From Bradyrhizobium macuxiense (lineage in GTDB: Bacteria; Pseudomonadota; Alphaproteobacteria; Rhizobiales; Xanthobacteraceae): a stretch of 64,000 bases of DNA. The stretch is from contig NZ_VITY01000011.1 in the NCBI RefSeq assembly GCF_007993935.1, positions 62,001 through 126,000 on the forward strand, written 5' to 3'. Of this stretch, positions 47,253 through 57,546 are shown in pieces; position 1 is the first letter of the stretch; each line of letters starts with the position of its first letter. Under the pieces are notes generated by a model, which worked only from the letters and a program-made list of their open reading frames with translations, did not search any database and was not told the origin of the DNA. The translations under genes were made by a program, and so were the position numbers.

Positions 47253-49001
47253 ATGCATCTCATACTCAGAGTCGTCGGAGAGAACGCCGGACCCTTGGGC
47301 CGTAATGCAAGACAGGTGTTTGGACCGGAAGGCGGCTCCCTGGGACGCGGGCTCGGCTGCACGTGGCAGCTTCCAGATCCAACCAACACGCTGTCAGCAA
47401 GCCACGCATTGATCGCGTTCAATGGGGTCGGCTTCACGATCACCGATACGAGCACCAATGGCGTCTATATCAACACCGTGGCCGCGCCGCTGGGGCGCGC
47501 CAATGCAGCGCCGTTGGCCGATGGCGACACGCTCTATATGGCGTGCTACATCATCTCGGTCGTGATCGAGAACGATCCCGCCGAGGAACGTCAACGGCTG
47601 GGGTTGACGGGATCGAATGCCGTGTGCCTCGGCGGTGCAACGCGGGCGTTGCGCTCGCCGTCGCTCGCCGAGGAGCGCCTCAAAGCACCTCGTCAGCATG
47701 CCGGACAATTGACGATTGACAAGAACCTTCCACGCGATCCATTGCTGGCGAGCGGTAGCAGCCAGCCATGCTCCTCTTCGGCAGCACAAGTGGCACCCAA
47801 GGCCGCCACTTCACCACAGGCGAGCGCCTCTCCATCGTGCTTGTTTGGAGATGTGACGTTCATCAACAAGGCAGGCGCCGTCGAGTCAAATCTGCCGACG
47901 CATCTTCTTCCACGACGATCGGGCGGTGGCATCACGGAGAGGCCGTCCTCGCATGTGCCGTTAGGCAAACCAGAGCCCCCACTTGTCGGACAATCGCATC
48001 GTTTGCCGTCGGCAGTCTCAGCTGGTCATGGTGCTCCGTCGGCTCGCCTGCCTGCGCCACTCATTCCTGATGATCTCGACCTTATGGATCTGCTGCCGGC
48101 AGAAGCCTCGCGCGGAGTGCCGTCTGTACCGCCCCAGCGAGTGAATCTTTGCTTCAAGGCCACGAACGAGCCGTTCAAGCTTGCCCATGAGCGGCTCGAT
48201 GCCGGTCTGGGCAATGATCTCGCGACATTGCGAGCTCCGAACCCATTGGTGCCGCGACCTGGAAAGGACGAGCTTGAGCGTTTGGCAGGCCAGAGCGAGC
48301 CTGCTGTGTGGCGACCAGTTGGCACTTCGGAGCTGGGCTGCGTAGCAGCCGTTGCGGCTCGGCTTCTGCCCGCGGCGGACGAACTGCAGGGGTTCTGGAA
48401 TGCCCTCGGGTTCAACTCGGACCTTGTGCCGCCGGCGCAACGCCGGGAGTTCCTGGCCGAACTTGGTCGCGCGCTCGCCGAGATGGCAAATGGCCTGCAT
48501 TCGATCCTGACGGCATGGGCCAAGGTCAAGAATGAGTGCCGCATCAAGTCGACGCGGATACGCGCCGACAATGACAATGCATTCAGATTCACTAAGAGCG
48601 ATCATGATGCGCTGCGCGACACGCTCGCGAAGGATCATGGGTTCCTTCTGCTGTCCCGGTCGGTGCGCGAAGGCTTTGACGACATCAAGGCGCATGAGGC
48701 TGCAGCCATAGCGGCGATGCGGGGGACGGTCAGCAACCTGCTTACCCATATGAGTCCTCAGCGGATCGAGAGCGACGGCGCAAATAGCGGGCGTTTCGGC
48801 GCCGGCGTCAATAAGGCCAAGCTATGGGACCGATTTGTCGAACTGCACGCAGCGATGGTCAGCGACATTGATCGGACCGCGCGGAATTATATCGCGGAAG
48901 AGTTCGCCCGAAGCTACGACTCGCAGGTTTCGACCATTGACGAGGATGAAGGGAAGACGACTGATGTCGGCAAAGAAACGTCATCCCTTGTCCGCCGTTA
49001 G
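47253..49001 (+). CDS. tagH: T6SS FHA-domain regulator TagH
   Basis: A 582-residue protein with an N-terminal FHA domain (residues ~1-105: GRGLGCTWQLPDPTNTLSASHALIAF, TITDTSTNGVYIN, LADGDTL). The middle is low complexity. The C-terminal ~200 residues (LGFNSDLVPPAQRREFLAELGRAL; RFGAGVNKAKLWDRFVELHAAM) are typical of the TagH/Fha T6SS family. FHA proteins read threonine phosphorylation by the T6SS kinase and promote assembly. First gene of the second operon; GAAGGTG ribosome site. Confidence 0.92.
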   Translation: MHLILRVVGENAGPLGRNARQVFGPEGGSLGRGLGCTWQLPDPTNTLSASHALIAFNGVGFTITDTSTNGVYINTVAAPLGRANAAPLADGDTLYMACYIISVVIENDPAEERQRLGLTGSNAVCLGGATRALRSPSLAEERLKAPRQHAGQLTIDKNLPRDPLLASGSSQPCSSSAAQVAPKAATSPQASASPSCLFGDVTFINKAGAVESNLPTHLLPRRSGGGITERPSSHVPLGKPEPPLVGQSHRLPSAVSAGHGAPSARLPAPLIPDDLDLMDLLPAEASRGVPSVPPQRVNLCFKATNEPFKLAHERLDAGLGNDLATLRAPNPLVPRPGKDELERLAGQSEPAVWRPVGTSELGCVAAVAARLLPAADELQGFWNALGFNSDLVPPAQRREFLAELGRALAEMANGLHSILTAWAKVKNECRIKSTRIRADNDNAFRFTKSDHDALRDTLAKDHGFLLLSRSVREGFDDIKAHEAAAIAAMRGTVSNLLTHMSPQRIESDGANSGRFGAGVNKAKLWDRFVELHAAMVSDIDRTARNYIAEEFARSYDSQVSTIDEDEGKTTDVGKETSSLVRR

Positions 49002-49470
49002 CGGTGCGCTTCTGGTGGTCGTCGCCACGGTCAGTTGTTCGACTGACAAGAGCCTGAAGACCACGCCAATCAAGTTCGTGATCCAGGCCGATCAGCTGGT
49101 CAATCCAAATGCGAGCGGCAAGCCGTCGCCGATTGTCGTTCGCATCTATGAGCTGAAGTCGGCGACAAATTTCACCCAGGCGCAGTTCTTTGAACTGTTT
49201 GATAATGACGCCAAACGCCTCGGCCCCGACCTGGTGGCTAAGCGCGAGATCGAGCTGACGCCCGGCGGCACAGTCGATTTCGAGCGCCACACGCCGGCCG
49301 AGACTCGAAATATCGGTGTGATCGCCGGCTTTCGCATGGGCGACGATGCGCAATGGCGCTCGATTGCCGAAATCAAGCCCGACCGCGACAACAGGATTCT
49401 GGTGAACCTTACGGCGCAGGCGATCAACATTGAGGAGGAGGCCAGCCGCAACTGGTGGAGGATCTTCTGA
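48964..49470 (+). CDS. tssJ: T6SS outer-membrane lipoprotein TssJ
   Basis: A 168-residue lipoprotein (lipobox VATVSC). The TssJ fold signature is visible in PSPIVVRIYELKSATNFTQAQFFELFDND and VIAGFRMGDDAQWRSI. It anchors the TssL/TssM membrane complex. The start at 48964 lies inside tagH (38 nt overlap) and places the signal peptide first. Confidence 0.93.
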   Translation: MSAKKRHPLSAVSGALLVVVATVSCSTDKSLKTTPIKFVIQADQLVNPNASGKPSPIVVRIYELKSATNFTQAQFFELFDNDAKRLGPDLVAKREIELTPGGTVDFERHTPAETRNIGVIAGFRMGDDAQWRSIAEIKPDRDNRILVNLTAQAINIEEEASRNWWRIF

Positions 49471-49547
49471 CGCCGCCTGTTGCGGTGGCGGCAGTCCGCC
49501 GGGCGGAAGCATCTTTTACGGGAACCAACGAACAGGCGGCCTAAGCA

Positions 49548-50888
49548 ATGTCCGTGACAAGCAAACCAATCTGGTCGGAAGGCATGTTGGTGCGGCCGCA
49601 ACACTTGCAGCAATACGATCGGTGGATCGAGCAATTGGTCGAGAACCGCGTCGCGGGTCTGATCGGCTATGGCTGGGGCGTTCGAAGATGTGCCTTTGAT
49701 CGTGGTCTTCTGGCGCTTGGGCAACTCGCCGTTACTGAACTTGACGCCATTCTACCCGACGGCACGGCGCTTTGCTTGCCGGAATATGCCGAGCTTCCGG
49801 GTGGACGAATCCCTCCGCCGGCGGCGAAGAACCTGCTGGTCAAGATCGCCGTGGGCAGACGCCGGCATAGCGGCAGCGACCCCTGTTCGGAGGATGCGCC
49901 TGCGCGCCGGCACGGTCAGGAGGTCTTGCGGGTCCGGAATGCGAGCGCGCCGGAGAAAGCTCCCGTCGACATCAGTGTTGCTCCCTTGACATCACATCTT
50001 ATTTTCGACGGCGAGGAGCAGGGTGACCTGATCACGTTGCCTGTTGGCCGCATCCACAACGTCGATTCGGCGGGCGCGATCACATTGTCAGAGACTTACG
50101 TTCCGCCGGCTATCGATATCCATGCCGTCCAACCGCTCATCGCGCTGTTGAACGAGATCAGATCGATGTTGCGGACGCGCGCTCAGGCGCTTGCCGCGCG
50201 CGCCGATCCGTCGCGCGCGACGGTAGATGCAGGGGGACTGATTGATCTTGTCACCTTGTCCATCGTGAACGGCGCCGAAGCCGTCTTCGACCACTTCGCA
50301 GCAACACGCGGGCATCATCCTGAAACGCTCTTCCGCTCACTGCTTGGCCTCGCAGGACGGCTGTCGAGCTTGGTCGGCGACCGCCACAAACCGCAAGATA
50401 TCCGCGCTTATCAGCATGAGGATCTCGAGAACAGCTTCACGCCGCTCGCTGACATCCTGCGCAAGATGTTGTCCGTCGTGATACAGAGCGCCGCAATATC
50501 GCTCCCGTTGCAGGATCGCGGGTATGGCATCATGATCGGCGTCATTGCCGATCGTACGTTGTTCCAGGGCGCCCGCTTCGTTCTCGTCGCCGTGGCAAGC
50601 GTTCCGACCGAGACATTGCGCAACCAGCTCCCCGCCCAGATCAAGGTAGGCCCGGTCGAGCAGATTCGTGATCTCGTCAATCTTCAGCTCCCCGGTATTC
50701 CCATCCGCGCCCTGGCTGTGGCGCCCCGCGAATTGCCTTACATCCAGGATGCCGTCTACTTCGAGCTGGACCAGTCGGTGGAGCTGTGGCGCATCTTGCC
50801 GCGCGCGGCGGCCTTTGCTTTCCATGTCAGCGGTGACTACTCGGATCTGCATCTCGAATTCTGGGCCATCCGCGGGAAACGTACGTGA
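49548..50888 (+). CDS. tssK: T6SS baseplate-membrane connector TssK
   Basis: A 446-residue TssK/VasE. The N-terminus KPIWSEGMLVRPQHLQQYDRW is the family hallmark. Later segments: SYVPP-type strand (SETYVPPAIDI), HPETLFRSLLGLAGRLSSL and the C-terminal LPGIPIRALAVAPRELPYI. It links the baseplate to TssL/TssM. 78 bp after tssJ; the stop overlaps tssL (GTGA). Confidence 0.95.
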   Translation: MSVTSKPIWSEGMLVRPQHLQQYDRWIEQLVENRVAGLIGYGWGVRRCAFDRGLLALGQLAVTELDAILPDGTALCLPEYAELPGGRIPPPAAKNLLVKIAVGRRRHSGSDPCSEDAPARRHGQEVLRVRNASAPEKAPVDISVAPLTSHLIFDGEEQGDLITLPVGRIHNVDSAGAITLSETYVPPAIDIHAVQPLIALLNEIRSMLRTRAQALAARADPSRATVDAGGLIDLVTLSIVNGAEAVFDHFAATRGHHPETLFRSLLGLAGRLSSLVGDRHKPQDIRAYQHEDLENSFTPLADILRKMLSVVIQSAAISLPLQDRGYGIMIGVIADRTLFQGARFVLVAVASVPTETLRNQLPAQIKVGPVEQIRDLVNLQLPGIPIRALAVAPRELPYIQDAVYFELDQSVELWRILPRAAAFAFHVSGDYSDLHLEFWAIRGKRT

Positions 50889-51778
50889 CGGAGCCGAAAC
50901 ACATGGATGAGCCGACAGTCGTTGGACGCAGGCCAGTTGGTCCAATCCGTGACAATCAAGGCGGGCAATCTTCCGGTCGCGTTCCACCCAAGGACGCTGC
51001 CCCGACGGTCCCTTACGCGCCGGTGCCCACATCTGACGCCGGCGAAAGTCCGGCGGTCAGCCATGCCGAAATCGTGGCCCACGGTCTCCTAGAGCCAAAG
51101 GCCGTGGAGGACACCCTGGTCTCGGCCGCGGCACCGCTCCTTTTGGTCGTCGCGCGGCTTCGCTTCATCAACGATGCCGATATCGGCGCGCTACGTCGTG
51201 GAATTGTCGAGCAAATCCGTCGCTTCGAAGAGCGTGCCGTCAAACATCAGGCGAGCGACGTGACAGCCGCCCGTTATGTACTATGCGCGTTGATAGACGA
51301 GGCCGTGATGACCACGCGCTGGGGGGCTGAAAGCGCCTGGAGTGACAATAGTCTGCTCAACCAGTTCCATAACGAGACCTGGGGCGGCGAGAAGGTGTTT
51401 CAGATACTCGAACACATCCAGGCGGAGCCAGCCAAATACCTCGCCTTGCTTAAGCTCATCAGTGTCTGCTTGTTGATGGGCTTTGAAGGCAAATATCGCG
51501 TGGTGGAAGGCGGCCGTGAACGGCTTGAGGACTTGCGCTGCGAGGTTGAGCGTCGCTTGCGGGACCATGCGACCACTCCGCCCGTTGAGCTATCGAGCCA
51601 ATGGCGCGGCACCAGTGCGCGCATGGGCGTGCGCAGTTACGTGCCATTGAGGATCGTCTTCACTGCTGCCGCCGTTGCGGTGCTCATCGGCTATGGCTTG
51701 TTTTGGTGGCGCCTGTCCGGAGAGCTGGCACCCGTCGAGCAGCTGCTTGACTTGATCGGCCGCTCCGGGCCGCGCTAA
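50885..51778 (+). CDS. tssL: T6SS membrane protein TssL (DotU type)
   Basis: A 297-residue TssL. A Pro-rich N-terminal ~55 residues lead into the DotU domain (YVLCALIDEAVMTTRWG, WSDNSLLNQFHNETWGGEKVFQIL, KLISVCLLMGFEGKYRVVEGG). One C-terminal membrane helix lies at ~255-275 (VFTAAAVAVLIGYGLFWW). There is no peptidoglycan-binding OmpA extension. Start is GTG 50885; ATG 50903 is an alternative. Confidence 0.93.
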   Translation: MTEPKHMDEPTVVGRRPVGPIRDNQGGQSSGRVPPKDAAPTVPYAPVPTSDAGESPAVSHAEIVAHGLLEPKAVEDTLVSAAAPLLLVVARLRFINDADIGALRRGIVEQIRRFEERAVKHQASDVTAARYVLCALIDEAVMTTRWGAESAWSDNSLLNQFHNETWGGEKVFQILEHIQAEPAKYLALLKLISVCLLMGFEGKYRVVEGGRERLEDLRCEVERRLRDHATTPPVELSSQWRGTSARMGVRSYVPLRIVFTAAAVAVLIGYGLFWWRLSGELAPVEQLLDLIGRSGPR

Positions 51779-51784
51779 GGGGAG

Positions 51785-54700
51785 GTGCAGGTGTTCGGCG
51801 CGCAATTCGCGGCACTCTTCTCGGTCCGAGGCATCGTGACGCTGATCGCTTTGTCGGCGATCGGCGTGCTCATCTGGTTCGGCGGACCTTATCTCGACCT
51901 CTTCGGTCGATATCCGCTCCAGTCGGTCACCGTTCGCGCCGCCACAATGGCCGGAGTCTTCCTGGCGACCATGCTCGTCATCCTTGTCCGACACGGGTTG
52001 GCGCGCCGCGCCAATCGGCGCGTCATCAAGTCGTTGATGGAGAGCGAAGGCCTCATCTCAAGCTCCAGCGATCGCAGTCGGGAGGAGGTCGAACTGATCC
52101 GTAGGCGCTTCGAGGATGCGCTGAAAGTCCTGCGCGATACGGTGTTCGCCGGCAAGCGGGGCCCAAGCTATTTGTTCGAGCTGCCCTGGTACGTCATCAT
52201 TGGTCCACCGGGTGCCGGCAAGACGACGATCCTGCGCAATTCAGGCCTCGAGTTCCCGCTGGCCGAACGGCTCGGCGTCGACCCGGTCGCTGGCGTCGGC
52301 GGTACGCGAAACTGCGACTGGTGGTTCACCGACGAAGCAGTCTTTATCGACACGGCAAGCCGCTATACGACCCAGGATACGGATGCCGAGGTCGATCGTG
52401 CGGCTTGGCACGGCTTTCTCGATCTTCTCACGGCGCATCGGCGCCAGCGGCCGATCAACGGCGTCCTGGTCGCAATCAGCGTGTCCGATCTCTTGCTGTA
52501 CGACGACGATCGGCGGCGGCGGCTCGTCGGCTCAATTCGTTCGCGGATACAGGAGCTGCTGAAGAAGTGTGGCATGCGTATTCCGGTCTATGTTCTGGTG
52601 ACCAAATGCGATCTCGTGTCTGGCTTCGCTGAATACTTCGACAATCTCGACCAGGAAGGCCGCGCTCAGGTTTGGGGCAAGACCTTTCCCCTCGATGCGC
52701 CGGGCGATCACATTAGTGACGTCGTCGCCATTGAGATTCAGGAGCTTGCCGAGCACCTCGAGAGCAAACTGGCCTTTCGCATGCAGGAGGAACGCAATCT
52801 CAGCCGCCGTGCAATCATGTACGCGTTTCCGAAGGAATTCTGGAGCATCCGGGCAGCAATCACCGGCTTCGTGAGCGAGGTATTCCGGATGAGCCGCTTC
52901 GAGGTGCGGCCGATGCTGCGCGGGGTCTACTTTACGAGCGGCACGCAGGAAGGCACGCCGATCGAGCGGGTCAGCAGCGCGATCAGCCGCAGTTTCGGTC
53001 TGCACTTCGCGCCGCCCTTGTCTCCAATCGGGCCGGGGAAGGCGTTTTTCATCAAGCGGTTGCTGACCGACGTGATCTTCGCTGAGCAGGGCCTGGTCGG
53101 TCGCAATTTGAGGCTGGAACGCAAGCTCGCGCTGGTGCATGGCTGCGGCTATATCGCGGCGGTCGTGCTGGCGGTGGCTGCATTGGCCCAGTGGTATGGT
53201 GCCTTCACCCGAAGCGAAGGTCGCATCGCTGAGACCAGAATGGCCGCGCAGACGTTGCAGGCGCACCTCCTGGAAATCCACGAACCGCTGGACTTGAAGA
53301 AGCTTTTGCCGATCCTTAATGCCGCGCGCCGGTTGCCCCAGGCTGCCGGCGAAGCCACGTGGTCTGCGTGGCTTGAGGGCCTCGGCATCTCGGCGACCCC
53401 GGCGCTGGCGCCGGCTGCGCAGGACGCCTATGACCACATTCTGGTCGACCGACTGCTACCCGTTTTCGCCAACAGGCTTGCTGTCCGCATCGAGGCGTTA
53501 TTGCGTGCAGGCAACGATACTTTGCTGGACCAGGCCAAGGAAGCGTTTCGCACGTATTTGATGCTGAGCAATCCGAGGCATTTCGACCGCGGCAAGGTCG
53601 AGAAGGCGGCGCTCACCGAAGTCGCACTGGCGTTCGCGCTCGATACGACATCTGCGGGCGAGTTGAAGGAGCATTTTTCACGCCTGATTGAGTTGTTGCC
53701 GAAGCCCATCACGACTGACCAGAAATTCGTGATCGCGGTCGGCTCGCGGCTGTTGGAAAGGCCCCTCGTCGAGCAGGTCTACATCCGCTTGTTGCGCGAA
53801 GCAGGGCAGAACACCCAGCTCCGGCCGATCGACCTGGTCAGTCTGCTCGGTTCGGGCGAACTTGAGATGCGTGCTCCGCAGATTGTCTTGCCCGCCATTA
53901 TACAGCACGACGCTTCCTATTCGAGTAATGGTGCCATCATCCCTGGCATCTTCACGCGCGACGGGTTTCTCGATTTTCTGCTGCACCGCCTCCCGCCCAT
54001 CATTCGAGAAGAGCAAAGCGACGACTGGATCCTTGCCGGTAGTCCGTTGGATGCGGCCGATACGCAGCAGCTCGCCCTGAAGGTTATTGATCGGTATGTT
54101 GACGACTATATTCGCATTTGGACCAGTGCCCTCAGCAACATTCGTGTCGTCAAGTTCGATGACATGCAGCGTGGCGCAGTAGTTCTGCGCGGGCTCGCCG
54201 GCTCACAAAGCTCGCTGCTGCAGGTCATTTCCCTGGTGCGCGACCACACAAACCTGCCACCAACCGGAGAGCTGACCTCCGCCAAGACCGGTGCTGCCGC
54301 GTCCGCCGTGTTCTCGGCAGCATTCGGCGATGCGCCTTGGCCAGGAACCAGAATTACCGAAGCGTTCCGGCCTCTGGCCAAACTGGCCACAGCCGAAGTC
54401 GCGGGACAGCCGGCCGGCATGGATCAAATCCGCGATCGTTTCGGTGGCCTCTATGCGGCGATGGCCAACATCGCGTCAGCGCCAGATCCTGGCCGGACGG
54501 CATTGCAGCTCGTTCAGCGGCGCGCCAAAGATCCAAACAACGATTCCTTCGGCGCCTTGCGCGCCGATTCGGCGCTGCGGCCGGAGCTCGTCCGCACCAT
54601 CATGAACGACATCGCGCTCTCGACATGGAGCATCTTGCTCAAACAGGCGCATGACTATGTCAATGCAGTTTGGATGGGCGAAGTCATCCCGCTCTGCGCG

Positions 54701-55357
54701 GCTGCCATCTTCCAGCGCTATCCAATGTATGCGACGGCGACCGAGGACATAACACTGAAGGACTTCAGTGATTTTTTCCGACCCGGCGGCGTGCTCGATG
54801 ACTTTTTTCAGAGATACTTGTCGACCCTGGTCGTCCAGGGCCGAAACGGCCTTGTGCTTGCGACCATCGATGGCGCGGCGGTGCCGATCCATGCGAATGC
54901 CCTGGTTCAATTCCAGCGCGCGCAGGAGATCCGGAAGGCGTTTTTCAGCGGCTCCGGCTCCGCACCGGCCGTGAAATTCAGCATCAAGCCTGTCTATCTC
55001 GCCTCCCATCTGCTGCGCGCGACTTTCGTCATGGATGGCAAGGAGATCGTCTATCGTCACGAGGCGCCGCGCTCCTACGACCTCGAATGGCCGACCCGAA
55101 CCGAAGCAAGCACTGCCTCCATCACGCTCACCGCCGTGGATGGGACCGAGGAGAAGATTGAGAGCTCTGGTCCTTGGGCATTGTTTCGGCTTGTCGGCGC
55201 CTCGCGGCTGTCTTCGCGTGGCAGCTCCGATCGCTTCACCATCACGATCGGCAGGCCCGAGCGACCCAATGTGGCCTACGAGCTGCGCGCGGAAAGCGTA
55301 AGCAATCCGTTCAGCTTGAGTGTCCTTCGTTCGTTCCGCTGTCCGAATAACCTATGA
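51785..55357 (+). CDS. tssM: T6SS inner-membrane protein TssM (IcmF)
   Basis: A 1190-residue TssM, the inner-membrane spine of the T6SS. Two membrane helices are at the N-terminus and one is near residue 450. The cytoplasmic NTPase-like domain has a full Walker A (IGPPGAGKTT, ~residue 140), NCDWWFTDEAVFIDTASRY and the G-domain motif VLVTKCDLVSGFAEYF. The periplasmic C-terminal part ends with YELRAESVSNPFSLSVLRSFRCP, a typical TssM end that binds TssJ. GTG start after a GGGGAGG site. Confidence 0.96.
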   Translation: MQVFGAQFAALFSVRGIVTLIALSAIGVLIWFGGPYLDLFGRYPLQSVTVRAATMAGVFLATMLVILVRHGLARRANRRVIKSLMESEGLISSSSDRSREEVELIRRRFEDALKVLRDTVFAGKRGPSYLFELPWYVIIGPPGAGKTTILRNSGLEFPLAERLGVDPVAGVGGTRNCDWWFTDEAVFIDTASRYTTQDTDAEVDRAAWHGFLDLLTAHRRQRPINGVLVAISVSDLLLYDDDRRRRLVGSIRSRIQELLKKCGMRIPVYVLVTKCDLVSGFAEYFDNLDQEGRAQVWGKTFPLDAPGDHISDVVAIEIQELAEHLESKLAFRMQEERNLSRRAIMYAFPKEFWSIRAAITGFVSEVFRMSRFEVRPMLRGVYFTSGTQEGTPIERVSSAISRSFGLHFAPPLSPIGPGKAFFIKRLLTDVIFAEQGLVGRNLRLERKLALVHGCGYIAAVVLAVAALAQWYGAFTRSEGRIAETRMAAQTLQAHLLEIHEPLDLKKLLPILNAARRLPQAAGEATWSAWLEGLGISATPALAPAAQDAYDHILVDRLLPVFANRLAVRIEALLRAGNDTLLDQAKEAFRTYLMLSNPRHFDRGKVEKAALTEVALAFALDTTSAGELKEHFSRLIELLPKPITTDQKFVIAVGSRLLERPLVEQVYIRLLREAGQNTQLRPIDLVSLLGSGELEMRAPQIVLPAIIQHDASYSSNGAIIPGIFTRDGFLDFLLHRLPPIIREEQSDDWILAGSPLDAADTQQLALKVIDRYVDDYIRIWTSALSNIRVVKFDDMQRGAVVLRGLAGSQSSLLQVISLVRDHTNLPPTGELTSAKTGAAASAVFSAAFGDAPWPGTRITEAFRPLAKLATAEVAGQPAGMDQIRDRFGGLYAAMANIASAPDPGRTALQLVQRRAKDPNNDSFGALRADSALRPELVRTIMNDIALSTWSILLKQAHDYVNAVWMGEVIPLCAAAIFQRYPMYATATEDITLKDFSDFFRPGGVLDDFFQRYLSTLVVQGRNGLVLATIDGAAVPIHANALVQFQRAQEIRKAFFSGSGSAPAVKFSIKPVYLASHLLRATFVMDGKEIVYRHEAPRSYDLEWPTRTEASTASITLTAVDGTEEKIESSGPWALFRLVGASRLSSRGSSDRFTITIGRPERPNVAYELRAESVSNPFSLSVLRSFRCPNNL

Positions 55358-55606
55358 TGGCAATGCCGTGAAAGCTCTTCCTAGTTTTCTTCGGGATAAA
55401 AGCGGCAAATGCTGCGGGCGGCACGTTGGCGCGCGTGCTCGGTTCCACCGAGACGCAGAGACTCTGCCTCCTGGTGATCGCAAGCGGCCGTACCACACGT
55501 CCTCGATATGTAGCATCGGCCTCGAAATGATCCTGCATTGCCCTCTCATGCAAGAGGCAACCGATGATATCAATACGATCGTCGATCGCTTGGTTGGGGC
55601 TGCACA
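55358..55606. other. 249 bp between tssM and the kinase gene
   Basis: In many T6SS operons tagF or the phosphatase pppA sits here. An ORF of 96 codons (55320-55610) ends in CPLMQEATDDINTIVDRLV and could be the tail of a lost gene, but I could not match it to either family. Confidence 0.35.
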
Positions 55607-56497
55607 GTGAATCCAGCTGCCCCCCTGGGATACGTGCTTGGCGGTCGTTTCGACCTCCTAGAGGTGATCAATGAGGGTAGCGCCAGTACCGTCTATCGTG
55701 CGATCGATCGGATCGGCCTGTGGGCGCGCGAACAAAATCCAGAAGTGGCAGTGAAGGTCATCCATCCACATTCGAAGATGCGCCAGAAATTTGTCGAGCT
55801 GCTGCATCGCGAGGCGCGCCTTTTGCGTAACTTCGTGCACCGGAATTTGGTGCAAATCTACGATTCCGATTACGACGGCAAGTACCACTACCTGGTCATG
55901 GAGCTCTTGAAGGGCCGCTCGCTAGCGCAGATCCTGGCCGATCGTCAGGGACAGCCGCTGTCACCATCGCTATCCTTTCAGATCGTCCGCGGTGTCGGGC
56001 AGGCGCTCGCCCACATGCACTGCCTAGGTGTCGTCCATGGCGACCTCAAACCAGGCAACATCTTCATAACCTCGACGGGCGAAATCAAAATTCTGGATTT
56101 TGGGACAGTGCTCATGCTCGACGTTCCGCCACAACACGACAGGGCCACGGCCATGCTCGACCAGATCGGCCTGCTGACACCGGCATATGCCTCGCCAGAG
56201 ATGCTGATGGGAGAGCCGCGAGCGGAAAGCGACGATGTCTATTCTCTCGCGGTGGTGACCTATCTGGCCCTGACCGGCGCGCATCCGTATGCGCAGCGGG
56301 CAGCCGACGAGGCACTGAAGGCGAACCTTACACCGGCACCGCCGCCAACTATTTCGCCAGCGCAATGGCGGGTGCTCGCTTCAGGCCTTGCCCTCAACCG
56401 CCGCGACCGTATCGAGACCGTCGACGAGTTCGTCCAGCGCCTCGGCCGCCCACCCTGGCTCTACCGGTTGTTCGGCCAGCGTATACTGCTGCGGTAA
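55607..56497 (+). CDS. T6SS Ser/Thr protein kinase (PpkA-like)
   Basis: A 296-residue Hanks-type kinase: Gly loop INEGSAST near residue 22, Lys in EVAVKVIHP near 48, catalytic loop HGDLKPGN near 144, DFGTV near 164 and ASPEML near 195. There is no membrane or sensor domain, unlike full PpkA. GTG start. It presumably phosphorylates TagH to trigger assembly. No phosphatase partner is visible. A decayed copy of its last ~50 codons lies at 60341-60488. Confidence 0.9.
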   Translation: MNPAAPLGYVLGGRFDLLEVINEGSASTVYRAIDRIGLWAREQNPEVAVKVIHPHSKMRQKFVELLHREARLLRNFVHRNLVQIYDSDYDGKYHYLVMELLKGRSLAQILADRQGQPLSPSLSFQIVRGVGQALAHMHCLGVVHGDLKPGNIFITSTGEIKILDFGTVLMLDVPPQHDRATAMLDQIGLLTPAYASPEMLMGEPRAESDDVYSLAVVTYLALTGAHPYAQRAADEALKANLTPAPPPTISPAQWRVLASGLALNRRDRIETVDEFVQRLGRPPWLYRLFGQRILLR

Positions 56498-56772
56498 CCG
56501 AATGGGCTCCGTTGGAGTTACGTTTTTAGGCAGTCAGCAGAGGATGATGCAACCCTGCGATCATCAGCACAAAAACGACGTTTTGGCTGGCTGGTTGCCG
56601 ACAAGGGTTGTCGGCCTTCGAACATTAGGCGGCTTCGTTTGAAGCGGGCTGTTATTCGCCGCTGAGCGCCAGATTTGCAGCGCGTGGAAAGACCACAATG
56701 ACGCGCAAGGTGTGCCAATCACGCGCTCCTCTTTGCGAAAGCTCAAATGAGCCAACCAGCAAACGGACTAAC

Positions 56773-57546
56773 ATGGTCCTTCTTCTATCTCGTCTCCCGC
56801 GCCATTCACGGACCATGCAATCTACATTACTCGTCACCTTGTTGATAGGCGTTGTCTCACTCTTGTACTCGACCGCCGGTCAGGTCGGGGGGACAGCGTT
56901 TCTCGCAGTTATGGCCTTTGCAGGACTTTCGGCCGAGCAGATGCGTCCGACTGCACTTGTGTTAAACGTTGTTGCCGCCAGCTATGCGACATGGAGGCTG
57001 CATCGGCACAGAAAGATTGACTGGAATCTGCTTTGGCAGATCGCGATCCCGTCGATGTTGACGGCCTTCATCGGCGGGCTGCTATCGATCGGCGGATCGC
57101 TCTACTGTATCATGACCGGTACGCTGCTGATTGCGGCCTCGTTCTTGATGTTACTCAAGCGTCGTGTTGACAACATCAAGCATCGTCAGGTGTCACTTGA
57201 TCTTGCCGCGCTGGTAGGCGCGGCCACGGGTCTGCTCTCTGGATTGACGGGAATTGGCGGTGGTGTATTTCTCGTCCCACTGATTCTGATGCTTGGTTGG
57301 GTGTCTCCGAGGCAGGCTGCTGGGCTCTCCCCACCATTCATCCTCTGCAATTCGCTGCTCGCTCTGGCGGGCGTGCTGCTGTCCGGTCAGTCAGTGAACC
57401 CCGAGATTGCCTTCTACATATTCGGTGCAGTTCTTGGTGCCATGCTGGGAACCTGCATCGGGCTGCTGTGGATGACCGATTGGGCCACGCGGTTTGTTCT
57501 TGCGACCATCCTGTTGTTTGCGGGTGTCAGGTTGTTGTTTCAGTAA
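56773..57546 (+). CDS. TSUP (TauE/SafE) family permease
   Basis: A ~257-residue membrane protein with eight hydrophobic segments. TSUP hallmarks are QVGGTAFLAVMAFAGLSAEQMRPTAL and the symmetrical GLLSGLTGIGGGVFLVPLILMLGWVSPRQAAGLSPPFI. These proteins export sulfite, sulfonates or related anions. The start is uncertain: ATG 56698 gives a longer protein and ATG 56815 removes a basic N-terminus. It does not look like part of the T6SS operon. Confidence 0.82.
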   Translation: MVLLLSRLPRHSRTMQSTLLVTLLIGVVSLLYSTAGQVGGTAFLAVMAFAGLSAEQMRPTALVLNVVAASYATWRLHRHRKIDWNLLWQIAIPSMLTAFIGGLLSIGGSLYCIMTGTLLIAASFLMLLKRRVDNIKHRQVSLDLAALVGAATGLLSGLTGIGGGVFLVPLILMLGWVSPRQAAGLSPPFILCNSLLALAGVLLSGQSVNPEIAFYIFGAVLGAMLGTCIGLLWMTDWATRFVLATILLFAGVRLLFQ

